From CALBRZ01 sp964511065 (lineage in GTDB: Bacteria > Planctomycetota > Planctomycetia > Pirellulales > S012-138): a stretch of 64,000 nt of DNA. The stretch covers positions 1 to 64,000 of the forward strand of contig CAZEEG010000013.1 in NCBI GenBank assembly GCA_964511065.1. Reading direction: 5' to 3'. Below the pieces are notes generated by a model. That model had not been told where the DNA came from. It did not search any database and saw only the letters and a list, made by a program, of their open reading frames with translations. This document shows, piece by piece, positions 17,182 through 25,191 of this stretch; within the stretch, counting starts at the first letter, position 1; every line of letters begins with the position of its first letter. Position numbers and translations under genes: made by a program.

Positions 17182-17597
17182 GGGCAACTGGGCCCGCTGC
17201 GCGTACGTTGGGTTCCCGCGCAACATATAAGCTCTCAGCGCAGCGAAAGTCCGATTCTCGTCAGGCCGATCCGCCGAAATGCCGCTGACTCTGTTGGAAA
17301 GAGCAAGTCTGGCAGCACACGAGCGTTCGACTACCGGGCATCAGCTAACGCAATATGTAATGCTTCCCGCCATACTGCGGAGGCGGAAGCCTATCGTTCC
17401 AAGCGCAGAACCGTCTGAACCTTTGGCTGGAAAATTATACCATTTCCCCGCCGGTATACCGTCGAGGGACATTCTTACTACGTTTTAGCGATGCGAAAGT
17501 TCTGCCCGATGGCAGCAGCAGGCCGGCCCCCCGCACGAAGCAGGCCGCCCCCGTCGTGCAGCAAGGATCGCGCGGTCGCTTGGAGCAGATGGAACCA
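17182..17597. other. Intergenic stretch right of the scaffold gap
   Basis: About 415 bp with no convincing gene. It is locally AT-richer around 17425-17490 and contains a possible leftward promoter (17434-17442). Confidence 0.4.
17434..17442 (-). promoter_or_regulatory. Possible extended -10 promoter reading leftward
   Basis: On the minus strand the sequence TGGTATAAT is a perfect TATAAT with the TGn extension. No good -35 is seen 17 bp upstream, as is often the case for extended -10 promoters. It would drive transcription through the scaffold gap toward the DHp-like gene. Confidence 0.3.
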
Positions 17598-18749
17598 TCA
17601 ACCGCAATCCGCGCGCCGGTCCGCGTGATGTTCCATGGCCGCCGCCAGCAGCGTCGATACAGCCGGCCAAACACGTTCAGGCGTTAATTCCCGCATGCAC
17701 GCCATGTGAGGACACTTCTTCAAATAGCTCGCCGCACAAGACACGTTGGTTTGGACCACCTGATGCTGGGTACCCCGAGGACCGGCCCGCATGGGGCTGG
17801 TGCAGGTGAACAGCGCCACCACGGGAGTTGACGCGGCGGCAGCCAGGTGCATGGGTCCGGTGTCGCCGGCCAAGACCACGTCGGCCGCTTCGACAGCGGC
17901 AGCCAATTCTGTGAGCGTGGTGGCTTCCGCCAGGTTCACCACGGGACCCGACATACGTTGTTCGATTTGGGCTGCCAGTTCGCCCTCGCCCGGACCTCCC
18001 AACAGGATGATCCCGGCCCCGTGCCGCTCACTGGCCCACTGGGCGACCTGGGCGAACGATTGCGGCGGCCAGCGTTTGGTTTCCCACTGCGCCCCGGCAT
18101 GAATGGCCAACCAAGGCCGCGGCAACCGTGCCAATTGGGCGACGATGCGCTGGCGGTCCTGTGGGGTGATCGGCAGCACCGCCTGGGGAACGGGGCCGGT
18201 GCAGCCCAGCCGCCTGGCAAACCGTTGGTAATGTTCCAAGGCCGGCATGGAGCGATAGTCGACATCGAGCTTATCGGTGTAGGCCAGGTAGGCCGCCTCA
18301 CGCGCGTAGCGATATCCCAACCGCCGTGGAGCCCGGGTCCACCATGTCATCAGCCCGCTGCGGAACAGGCCTTGGATATCGACCACGAGGTCGAACCGCT
18401 CGCGGCGCAAGCGCCGCAACAAGCCGATCATCCCCAGTACCAGTTTCAATCCACGGCCCCGGGGCATTTCGATCAGCTGATCGATTTCCGGGTGTCCCCG
18501 GAGAATCCCGGCCAGCCCCGGCTTGACGACCCAGGCCAGGTGGGCCTTGGGGAACCGCTGTCGCAGCATGGACAGCACTGGCAGCGTCTGCACGATATCG
18601 CCCAAAGCACTGGGCTTAACGATGCAAATCCGCCGGGGCTCCAACTGCTCCAACGGCGACTGCTTCAGATAACGCCGCCACGCACGCTCCGACTCTTCCG
18701 GAGTGGGAACGTTCCTCGCTGCTGCGGCAACATGCCGGCTGCCATCCAT
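17598..18749 (-). CDS. Glycosyltransferase family 9 (heptosyltransferase-like)
   Basis: The product from the ATG at 18749 has 383 residues. It has the two-Rossmann GT9 fold: RRICIVKPSALGDIVQTLPVL at the start of the first domain, then in the second domain AIHAGAQWETKRWPPQSFAQVA, IILLGGPGEGELA and GDTGPMHLAAAASTPVVALF, which are the ADP-heptose binding stretches of WaaC/WaaF-type enzymes. It likely transfers heptose or a related sugar in the synthesis of an outer-membrane or surface glycan. A longer reading frame to 18887 exists, but the extra 46 residues look like non-coding sequence and AGGAC lies about 10 nt before 18749. A late Cys-rich loop (SCAASYLKKCPHMACM) is typical of the family. It is divergent from the exported hydrolase. 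Confidence 0.9.
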   Translation of the reverse strand: MDGSRHVAAAARNVPTPEESERAWRRYLKQSPLEQLEPRRICIVKPSALGDIVQTLPVLSMLRQRFPKAHLAWVVKPGLAGILRGHPEIDQLIEMPRGRGLKLVLGMIGLLRRLRRERFDLVVDIQGLFRSGLMTWWTRAPRRLGYRYAREAAYLAYTDKLDVDYRSMPALEHYQRFARRLGCTGPVPQAVLPITPQDRQRIVAQLARLPRPWLAIHAGAQWETKRWPPQSFAQVAQWASERHGAGIILLGGPGEGELAAQIEQRMSGPVVNLAEATTLTELAAAVEAADVVLAGDTGPMHLAAAASTPVVALFTCTSPMRAGPRGTQHQVVQTNVSCAASYLKKCPHMACMRELTPERVWPAVSTLLAAAMEHHADRRADCG

Positions 18750-18917
18750 GCCAGGCGATCGTCCTTGTTTAAAGAGAGTCCATGATCGGCCGCTATCGCG
18801 TCGGTCCAAGCGCAGGTATCGTAACCGTAGCGATGGTAAGCGCGAAGATGAGTGCATCAGCGACACTACCGGACCATCGGCAGCCATCGCCCGCAGGACT
18901 CACGGAGAATCGACTCG

Positions 18918-19961
18918 ATGCATCGGCAATTCCTCACGAGCCTGATGGCAGCACTGCTCGTTGCCCCCCTGGCATCGTACCCCAAGGCCGCTGCGGCCCA
19001 GGGCAGCGAGGCCGGCCCGCGCGTTGAAGGAGCCATCGAAGGCGAGGCCGAATTTGTGCCTTCGGCCGTGGAAGCCGACCTGCCCGAGCGGTTCAGGATG
19101 GATTCGCACCGCTTTGGCTTTGTGCAGCAACCGGTCCCGACCGCGGCGGAAAAAATGCTGCGGTTTGAAGTCCGCTTTCCCTCGCCGATCCAGTCACCTC
19201 ATCTGGAGAATAACACCGTCCACTGCGAGTACTATCGCCCGGCCGCCGAAGGCCAGTACCCGGCCACCATTGTGCTGCACATCCTGGGCGGCGACTTCGA
19301 CCTGATGCGGTTGTATTGCCGGACGCTGGCCCATCACGGCGTGTGCGCGTTGTTCATCAAGTTGCCCTATTATGGGCCGCGCCGCCCGCGGGATATGCGC
19401 GAACGGATGGTTTCGCACGACGCCCAGCAGACGCTGGCCCGCATGACTCAGGGCGTGCTCGACATTCGCCGTGGAGCGGCCTGGCTGGCGTCGCGGCCGG
19501 AAGTCGACGCCCGGCGGTTGGGCATCTTTGGCATCAGCCTGGGCGGCATCACGGCCGCGCTGGCGTCGGCCGTGGAACCGCGGCTGCATAACGCCTTCTT
19601 CATGCTGGCGGGCGCCGACATGCGGTTGGCCAATTGGGAGGCCAAGGAACTGCGGCCGGCCCTGGCGGCCTGGGAGCGGAGCGGCGGCACGCGCGACAGC
19701 CTTTGTGCCGCACTGCGGCCCATCGACCCGGCCAGTTACCCACACCAACTCCGGCAGCGGAACGTGCAGATGTTCTCGTGCCGGCACGACGAAGTGATTC
19801 CGCCCGCCTGTGCCGAGGCCCTTTGGAAAACGTGCGGAGAACCGCCGATCCATTGGTTGGATGCCGGCCATTACACGGCCGCGCGGTTTATCTTCGACAG
19901 CCTCAGCGCCGTTACGAGGTTCTTCCAGCAAGCCGAGGCAGCGCCTGCCGGCACTCAATGA
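18918..19961 (+). CDS. Exported alpha/beta hydrolase (dienelactone hydrolase-like fold)
   Basis: The ATG at 18918 is preceded by GGAGA 10 nt upstream and opens a signal peptide (MHRQFLTSLMAALLVAPLAS...AAAAQG), so the mature enzyme is periplasmic or extracellular. The 347-residue protein has the complete triad: nucleophile S207 in FGISLGG, acid D291 in CRHDEVIPP, and H318 in LDAGHYTA. The oxyanion-side motif is HILGGDFD. The fold resembles acetyl-xylan esterase/dienelactone hydrolase relatives, which are common in planctomycetes that degrade polysaccharides. The substrate is unknown. The neighbour on the left is a divergent glycosyltransferase. Confidence 0.85.
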   Translation: MHRQFLTSLMAALLVAPLASYPKAAAAQGSEAGPRVEGAIEGEAEFVPSAVEADLPERFRMDSHRFGFVQQPVPTAAEKMLRFEVRFPSPIQSPHLENNTVHCEYYRPAAEGQYPATIVLHILGGDFDLMRLYCRTLAHHGVCALFIKLPYYGPRRPRDMRERMVSHDAQQTLARMTQGVLDIRRGAAWLASRPEVDARRLGIFGISLGGITAALASAVEPRLHNAFFMLAGADMRLANWEAKELRPALAAWERSGGTRDSLCAALRPIDPASYPHQLRQRNVQMFSCRHDEVIPPACAEALWKTCGEPPIHWLDAGHYTAARFIFDSLSAVTRFFQQAEAAPAGTQ

Positions 19962-20135
19962 ACCCGGCGATGCGCCCCCCCGCGGCAGCCAAGCGCGCCT
20001 GGCCGCCCGGCTGGACAGCCGAAACAGCGACCGCCCCGCCCGGTAAGGCACCTCATGGACGACAGAACCGGATCGGGCCTGGCGCTTCGTGGGGACAGGT
20101 AGATCTATTGGGGGCACGGCACCTTTTCGGGCACA

Positions 20136-20186
20136 GTGTCGAATCGGATCCGGTCTCGAATCGGACTCGGTGCCTAATCGGGTCCG
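20136..20186. repeat. Three tandem degenerate 17-bp repeats at the end of the permease gene
   Basis: Three head-to-tail 17-bp units run at 20136-20152, 20153-20169 and 20170-20186, with the common form gt(g/c)(t/c)c(g/t)aatcgg(a/g)(t/c)(t/c)cg. The third unit supplies the stop codon and last codons of the btuC-like gene (TGPD-stop). The string ggcacggcacctttt directly to the left recurs in part at 60940 (cggcacctttt). This is a small repeat in a convergent intergenic region. Confidence 0.6.
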
Positions 20187-21196
20187 GTGCCCAAGCGTGC
20201 GCTGCGGCTGCGCAGCAGGTACAAGAAGAACGGCCCGCCCAGCAGAGCCGTGAAAATGCCGACGGGCAATTCCGTGGGCGCGGCGGCGGTTCGGGCCACG
20301 TCGTCGGCCGCCAGCAGCAGTAGTGCGCCCAGCAGGCAACTGGCAGGGATCAACCACGCGTGGCGCGGGCCGACGAGCAACCGGGCGGCATGGGGTGCGA
20401 GCAGCCCGACAAAGCCGATGATCCCGCCGGCGGATACGGCCGCGGCCGTCGCCAGGCTGGCCACGACCACCACGGCTGCCCGCAGCCGCGACATGGGAAT
20501 GCCGAGTGCCGCCGCCGATTCCTCACCAAAGGTCAACGCATCGAGCGGCCGCGCCAGCAACCAAAGTCCCAGGGCGCCCAGGGTGATCAGCGGCCCCGAG
20601 GCCCAAACCGCCGCCCATCCACGCCCGCTCAAACTGCCCAGCAGCCACGCCAGGACACCCATCACCTGGTCGTCGTTGAGCACCATCAGCAGGGCGACCA
20701 GCGCGCCGACAAAACTGCTCACGGCGGCCCCGGCCAGCAGTAATCCCACGGCCGGCAACTGGTTTCCCCAACTGGCAATCGCATAGACCACGGCCACCGC
20801 GGCCAGTGCTCCGAACAAGGCAAACAGCGATACGGTACTGATCCCCAGCCAACTGGCGGCCAACCCGGCCGTTAAGGCCACGGTCGCGCCCAGGGCGGCG
20901 CCGCTGGAAGCACCAATGACGAACGGATCGGCCAGGGGATTGCGAAACAGCCCCTGGTACCCGGCCCCGGCCGCACCCAGTCCGGCACCCACCAGCACGG
21001 CCAGCAGCACGCGCTGCATCCGCGATTGCCAAACGATGATGACATGGGCCGGGCGATGCGACGGGTCATCGGGCGAAAGCAGGATCGAAACGACGTCGCT
21101 GGCCGGGATCGACTCGGCCCCCATCCCCAAGCTGATCGCGGCGGCAACCAGCAATACCACCAGGAGTAGCACCATCCGCCATGCCGTACCGTTCAC
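20174..21196 (-). CDS. BtuC/FecCD-type ABC transporter permease
   Basis: This 340-residue polytopic protein belongs to the FecCD/BtuC family, which moves cobalamin, haem or ferric siderophores across the inner membrane. Typical stretches are WQSRMQRVLLAVLVGAGLGAAGAGYQGLFRNPLADPFVIGASSGAALGA and the C-terminal GGIIGFVGLLAPHAARLLVGPRH, which contains the ATPase-coupling helix. About nine or ten hydrophobic segments are visible. The start is a GTG at 21196 that overlaps the stop of the binding-protein gene (GTGA), so the pair is translationally coupled. No ATPase gene follows; the gene ends in a 17-bp repeat and then meets a convergent gene. The partner ATPase must be encoded elsewhere or has been lost. 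Confidence 0.93.
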   Translation of the reverse strand: MNGTAWRMVLLLVVLLVAAAISLGMGAESIPASDVVSILLSPDDPSHRPAHVIIVWQSRMQRVLLAVLVGAGLGAAGAGYQGLFRNPLADPFVIGASSGAALGATVALTAGLAASWLGISTVSLFALFGALAAVAVVYAIASWGNQLPAVGLLLAGAAVSSFVGALVALLMVLNDDQVMGVLAWLLGSLSGRGWAAVWASGPLITLGALGLWLLARPLDALTFGEESAAALGIPMSRLRAAVVVVASLATAAAVSAGGIIGFVGLLAPHAARLLVGPRHAWLIPASCLLGALLLLAADDVARTAAAPTELPVGIFTALLGGPFFLYLLRSRSARLGTGPD

Positions 21197-22260
21197 GGAT
21201 CAAGCTCCGGGTAGATGGCGGCGGCAATCGCCTCCAGGCCGTCGGCCAGTCGCGGGCCGGGCCGCGATACCAGGTCGTTGGGCACCAGGTGGACACGGCC
21301 TCTTTGCAACGCCGTGATTCCCTCCCAGCCGCTCCGCTGCTTCATCCGTTGCAAGATCGCATCCAGGTCCATCGCCGAGGGCGCCAAGATGACGTCAGGG
21401 TTTCGCGCTACCACAGCTTCCTCGCTCACCTGCGGCGAGCGTTGCGCCAGATCGTGAAAGATGTTCCGGCCCCCCGCCATGTTAATCATCTCGCCGATGA
21501 ACGAATGGTCGGTCGCCGCCATCAGCGGTTCCGGCCACACCTGGTAAAAGACCGTTACCCGTTGGCCCTCGGGAACGGCGGCCGCCCGCTGCCGAACCTG
21601 CTGCGCCCTGGCGCGCATTTTCTCGGCAATTTGACGCCCGCGTTCATCCTGTCCGGTCACGCGGGCCAGCAGGAGGATGTTCTGGCAAACGTCGTCGTAA
21701 AGTTCCGGCTCCAAGGCGACTGCTGGAATCTGCAGCCGCTCCAGCTCACTCAGAAGTTGTTGATGCCATTTGCCGGTGGTGAGAACGACGTCGGGCTCCA
21801 GCCCGATGATGGTTTCAATACTCACCGTATTGGCCGAGAATCCGCCCACCTTAGGTAACCGGGTGGCTTCCTCGGGATAGTCGCAGTATTCGGTTACGCC
21901 CACCAGCAGGTCGCCCGCTCCCAGGGCGAATACAATTTCTGTGCTGGAAGGGACAAGCGAAACGATCCGCCGCGGCATCTGCTCGAAACGCACCGTGCGG
22001 CCCAGGTCGTCGTTCACGACCAAGGCCGCCGTACCATGCTCGCCGCCACTGGCCTGTTCCGAGGCGGATAATGGCTGGCTGTGAGCCGATGCCGCCGGCG
22101 GCGCAGCACCCGTGCGGTTGGATGATGGCGGCGGATCGGCCGTCGGACTGCACGATGCCAGCAGCAGCACAGGAACTGCGATTGCGGCCGCCAGGGCGCA
22201 CATAGCGGCACGCCCTGGGCGTGGGGGGGCGGCAGCGGTGGGATGCTCCGGGAAATTCAT
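21193..22260 (-). CDS. BtuF-like periplasmic binding lipoprotein (cobalamin/iron complex)
   Basis: The protein has 355 residues from the ATG at 22260; an in-frame TTG 15 bp upstream is an alternative, and neither has an SD. A lipobox, VLLLASC with the Cys near residue 37, marks it as a lipoprotein. A Pro/Ser-rich linker precedes a periplasmic-binding-protein fold (PF01497 type): GRTVRFEQMPRRIVSLVPSSTEIVFALGAGDLLVGVTEYCDYPEEA, GLEPDVVLTTGK, and near the end GWEGITALQRGRVHLVPNDLVSRPGPR. The VTEYCDYP motif resembles cobalamin-binding BtuF. It is coupled to the downstream permease by a 4-bp overlap. B12 is the best guess for the ligand, but haem or siderophores remain possible. Confidence 0.9.
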   Translation of the reverse strand: MNFPEHPTAAAPPRPGRAAMCALAAAIAVPVLLLASCSPTADPPPSSNRTGAAPPAASAHSQPLSASEQASGGEHGTAALVVNDDLGRTVRFEQMPRRIVSLVPSSTEIVFALGAGDLLVGVTEYCDYPEEATRLPKVGGFSANTVSIETIIGLEPDVVLTTGKWHQQLLSELERLQIPAVALEPELYDDVCQNILLLARVTGQDERGRQIAEKMRARAQQVRQRAAAVPEGQRVTVFYQVWPEPLMAATDHSFIGEMINMAGGRNIFHDLAQRSPQVSEEAVVARNPDVILAPSAMDLDAILQRMKQRSGWEGITALQRGRVHLVPNDLVSRPGPRLADGLEAIAAAIYPELDP

Positions 22261-22497
22261 GGAGGGCAGGGCCAAGGAATGGTTTTGGGGGCGTTGAAGT
22301 CAGGCACCTGGCAACGTCTTGCAGCATTGGGCCGCGGTGCAGGAGCACTCGAATTTTGGGATCAAGGAATTGGCAGGCGTACAGGTGTTCTGCTTCAATG
22401 ACGGCTCTGGGCTCGTCGGCCGCTGGGGCAGATTCTTCGCCGGCCGTGGACAGACAAGCGAGCCGCCTCCTCGAACTTCAATCCGCTTGAGAGCACC

Positions 22498-24501
22498 ATG
22501 GCGAAACCGGCTGAGGAAATCGCCCAACTCGTGGAACAGCTTCGCTACCACGACCGCAAGTATTATGTCGAGGCAGCCCCGGAAATCAGCGACCTGGAGT
22601 ACGACCGGCTGCTGAACCGGCTCAAGGAACTGGAAGCCAAGTATCCCGAACTGATCGATCCCGACAGCCCCACACAACGGATCGGCGACCAGCCGGTGGG
22701 AGACCTTCCGCCGGTGGAGCATCGAATCCCGATGCTCTCCATCGACAATACTTACAGCATCGAGGAACTGCGCCAATACGGCAAGCGGGTGTCCAAGATG
22801 CTTGGTGACGAGCCGATCGAGTGGGTGGTCGAACTGAAGATCGACGGCGTGGCCGTCTCCGTCACTTACGAGAAAGGCCGCCTGGTGCGGGCTGCGACGC
22901 GGGGCAACGGCCGGGTGGGCGACGACGTCACCCACAACGTCCGCACCATCAGCGATATTCCGCTGCGGTTGCACGGCAATCCGCCCGAGGTGCTGGAGGT
23001 GCGGGGCGAGGTCTACATGACCAATAGCCAACTGGTCAAACTCAACGAGCAGCAGGCGGCCAAGGGCTTACCCCCCTATCCCAACACCCGCAACCTCACG
23101 GCCGGTACCATCCGCGTGAAGAACCCTCGCGAGTGCGCCGCCCGCAACCTGCGCATCTTTGCCCACGGCATGGGCTACGTGGAAGGTTTGGAAGTCGCCA
23201 CGCACATGCAGTGGCTGGAGCATCTGGCCCGCTTCGGATTCCCCGTGACGCCGCACGTCAAGGCGCTGCCCGACTTCGAAGCGGTGATCGAATACTGCCA
23301 GGAATTGATCGAACAGTTGCACGAATTGGATTTTGAGGTCGATGGCCTGGTGATCAAAGTCAACCGTTTCGATCAGCGCGAGCGGTTAGGCAGCACCAGC
23401 AAGAGCCCTCGCTGGATGATCGCCTACAAGTTCGAAAAGTACGAAGGCGTTACCAAGGTCAACGATATCCAGGTCCAGGTTGGCAAGACCGGCGCCGTGA
23501 CCCCCATCGCCATCCTGGAACCGATGCAGCTCGCCCAAACCACGGTCAGCCGCGCCAGCCTGCACAACTGGGACGAGGTCGAGCGCAAGGACGTGCGGAT
23601 CGGCGACGTGGTCGTGGTTGAGAAGGCAGGGAAGATCATTCCCCACATCGTGCGCGTCGAAAAGCATGAGCGCAACGGCAGACTTCCCCAGGTTCATCCG
23701 CCGACCAACTGCCCCGAGTGCGAAACGGCGCTAGTGAAGGACGAAGGCGGCGTGTACCTCCGCTGCCCGAACCTGTACTGCCCGGCCCGCGTGCGGGAGC
23801 GCATCCGGTACTACGCCACCCGCAATGCGATGGATATTGAGGGGCTGGGCGACAAGCTCATCGCGCAGCTTGCCGAATCGGGGCTGGTGAAAAACTTTGG
23901 CGACCTGTACCGCCTGACCGCCGACAAGTTGACTTCACTGGAACGGATGGGCAAGCGGTCGAGCGAGAAACTGCTGGCCCAGATCGAAGCCAGCAAAGAA
24001 CGCGGCCTGGCACGGTTGCTCAATGCGCTGTCGATCCCACACGTCGGGCCGCGGGTGGCGCACGTCCTGGCCGAGGAATTCCAGAACATCGACGCCCTGC
24101 TGGCCGCCGATGTCGAAACGCTGTCGCAAACCCACGAGATCGGCCCCATCATCGCCCAAAGCGTGTACGACTACCTGCACAGCGACTTTGGGCTAGAAAC
24201 CATCAACGACCTGCGCAGTCTGGGGGTTTTGCTGGAGATGCCGCAATCGGCTGCCAAGGGGGCCGCCAGCAACAAGCTGGAAGGCAAGACCCTGGTCGTC
24301 ACCGGCACGTTGAGCAAGTATAGCCGCGACGAAATCCACGCCCTGATCGAAGCCCACGGCGGCCGGGCCTCATCCAGCGTTTCCAGCAAGACCGATTACG
24401 TGGTCGCCGGCGAGAAGGCCGGCAGTAAATTGGACAAGGCTCAGAAATTAGGAATTACCGTCCTGACCGAGGACGAGTTTGAACAACTGCTGGCGGAATA
24501 A
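22498..24501 (+). CDS. ligA: NAD-dependent DNA ligase LigA
   Basis: This 667-residue enzyme is the standard replicative ligase, which seals nicks using NAD. It contains the NAD-binding Ia domain (HDRKYYVEAAPEISDLEYDRL), the adenylation lysine K114 in ELKIDGVAV, TRGNGRVGDDVTHNVRTI, EVRGEVYM and DGLVIKVN. The OB domain holds VGKTGAVTPIAILEPM. A four-Cys zinc finger (CPECET...CPNLYCPARV), helix-hairpin-helix repeats and a C-terminal BRCT domain (GKTLVVTGTLSKYSRDEIHALIEAHGGRASSSVSSKTDYVVAGEKAGSK) follow in order. Length is normal. GAGAG lies a few bases before the ATG. It is divergent from the btuF-like gene across 237 bp. Confidence 0.98.
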   Translation: MAKPAEEIAQLVEQLRYHDRKYYVEAAPEISDLEYDRLLNRLKELEAKYPELIDPDSPTQRIGDQPVGDLPPVEHRIPMLSIDNTYSIEELRQYGKRVSKMLGDEPIEWVVELKIDGVAVSVTYEKGRLVRAATRGNGRVGDDVTHNVRTISDIPLRLHGNPPEVLEVRGEVYMTNSQLVKLNEQQAAKGLPPYPNTRNLTAGTIRVKNPRECAARNLRIFAHGMGYVEGLEVATHMQWLEHLARFGFPVTPHVKALPDFEAVIEYCQELIEQLHELDFEVDGLVIKVNRFDQRERLGSTSKSPRWMIAYKFEKYEGVTKVNDIQVQVGKTGAVTPIAILEPMQLAQTTVSRASLHNWDEVERKDVRIGDVVVVEKAGKIIPHIVRVEKHERNGRLPQVHPPTNCPECETALVKDEGGVYLRCPNLYCPARVRERIRYYATRNAMDIEGLGDKLIAQLAESGLVKNFGDLYRLTADKLTSLERMGKRSSEKLLAQIEASKERGLARLLNALSIPHVGPRVAHVLAEEFQNIDALLAADVETLSQTHEIGPIIAQSVYDYLHSDFGLETINDLRSLGVLLEMPQSAAKGAASNKLEGKTLVVTGTLSKYSRDEIHALIEAHGGRASSSVSSKTDYVVAGEKAGSKLDKAQKLGITVLTEDEFEQLLAE

Positions 24502-24613
24502 ATAGCCTGCCGTCCCGCCGTTCGCCCCGCGCTCTCAAACCGCCCCCGCGGCCAAAGATCGGCACTGCGGGCGAAAACTAGCAATGCGGGCAAAAATCGG
24601 CCCGCAGTTTCCC

Positions 24614-24641
24614 TTGTTTTCTTCTGCACCGCCCCTACAAT
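24614..24641 (+). promoter_or_regulatory. Sigma-70-type promoter upstream of the cupin-NnrS genes
   Basis: TTGTTT (24614-24619) and TACAAT (24636-24641) are separated by 16 bp in an AT-rich stretch. The start site would fall near 24648, inside the palindrome described next. Confidence 0.55.
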
Positions 24642-24642
24642 A

Positions 24643-24675
24643 AGTTAAAATTGGATACAAAGGTCCAATTTAACT
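24643..24675. promoter_or_regulatory. Palindromic operator overlapping the transcription start of the cupin gene
   Basis: Perfect inverted arms AAATTGGA (24648-24655) and TCCAATTT (24664-24671) are separated by 8 bp, and the symmetry continues outward (AGTTAA / TTAACT) with one extra A on the left. The element starts 2 bp after the -10 box and covers the predicted start site, which is where a repressor would bind. An Rrf2/NsrR-type or other redox or nitric-oxide regulator is plausible from the gene content, but the protein that binds it is not in this window. Confidence 0.6.
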
Positions 24676-24719
24676 GATCTTCTTACTGGCCCGGCCGAAG
24701 GCGGGCAAGGAGCCGCACC

Positions 24720-25067
24720 ATGACCCAGGGGGCCGTTTCTCACACGGCGACCGGCGACGTGATCGACCTGATCGACGGATTTCCCTTCCAGGCCGACGGC
24801 GTCGTGAGCCGCATTTTGTTGAAAGCTCCTACCGGCAGCGTGACCTCGTTTGCGTTCGATGCCGGCCAGGACTTGAGCGAGCACACCTGCCCTTACGAGG
24901 CCATGATCGTAGTCGTTCAAGGGCAAGGCATCATTACCATCGACGGCAAGCCGCACACGTTGGACGCGGGTCAGGCCATCCGTCTGCCAGCCCACGTGCC
25001 ACACGCGGTGCGAGCCGAGCAACCCTTCAAGATGCTGCTGACCATGCTTCGGAGCCCCAAGGAGTAG
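24720..25067 (+). CDS. Small cupin-domain protein
   Basis: The 115-residue product is a single cupin barrel. The first motif is modified: S-x3-FAFDAGQDLSEHTCPYEAMIVVVQGQG, with a His and Glu at the metal positions. The second motif is GQAIRLPAHVPHAVRAEQP, with one His ligand. Such small cupins bind a metal or act as sensors or stress proteins. A good SD (AGGAG) stands 7-8 nt before the ATG. The gene is the first behind the promoter/operator at 24614-24675 and is followed 124 bp later by the NnrS fusion, so both may be one transcript. Function is unknown; a link to nitrosative or redox stress is inferred from the neighbour. Confidence 0.85.
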   Translation: MTQGAVSHTATGDVIDLIDGFPFQADGVVSRILLKAPTGSVTSFAFDAGQDLSEHTCPYEAMIVVVQGQGIITIDGKPHTLDAGQAIRLPAHVPHAVRAEQPFKMLLTMLRSPKE

Positions 25068-25191
25068 CAGGGCACGTCGTTGGGCGGGAGGCGCGGAAGA
25101 GCCGCCCCCCGCCCGGCGCGTGGTTGCTGCCCCCGAGTTCTTTCATTGGAAACAGACTGACCACCGGCACCCTCTGTTCAAGGCGCGGCAC

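Noticed and set aside
22296..22312. A sequence resembling a B12 box (aagtcaggcacctggc) close to the btuF-like gene
   Set aside because: It reads on the strand of ligA, not of btuF, and the other conserved elements of a cobalamin riboswitch are not visible on either strand.
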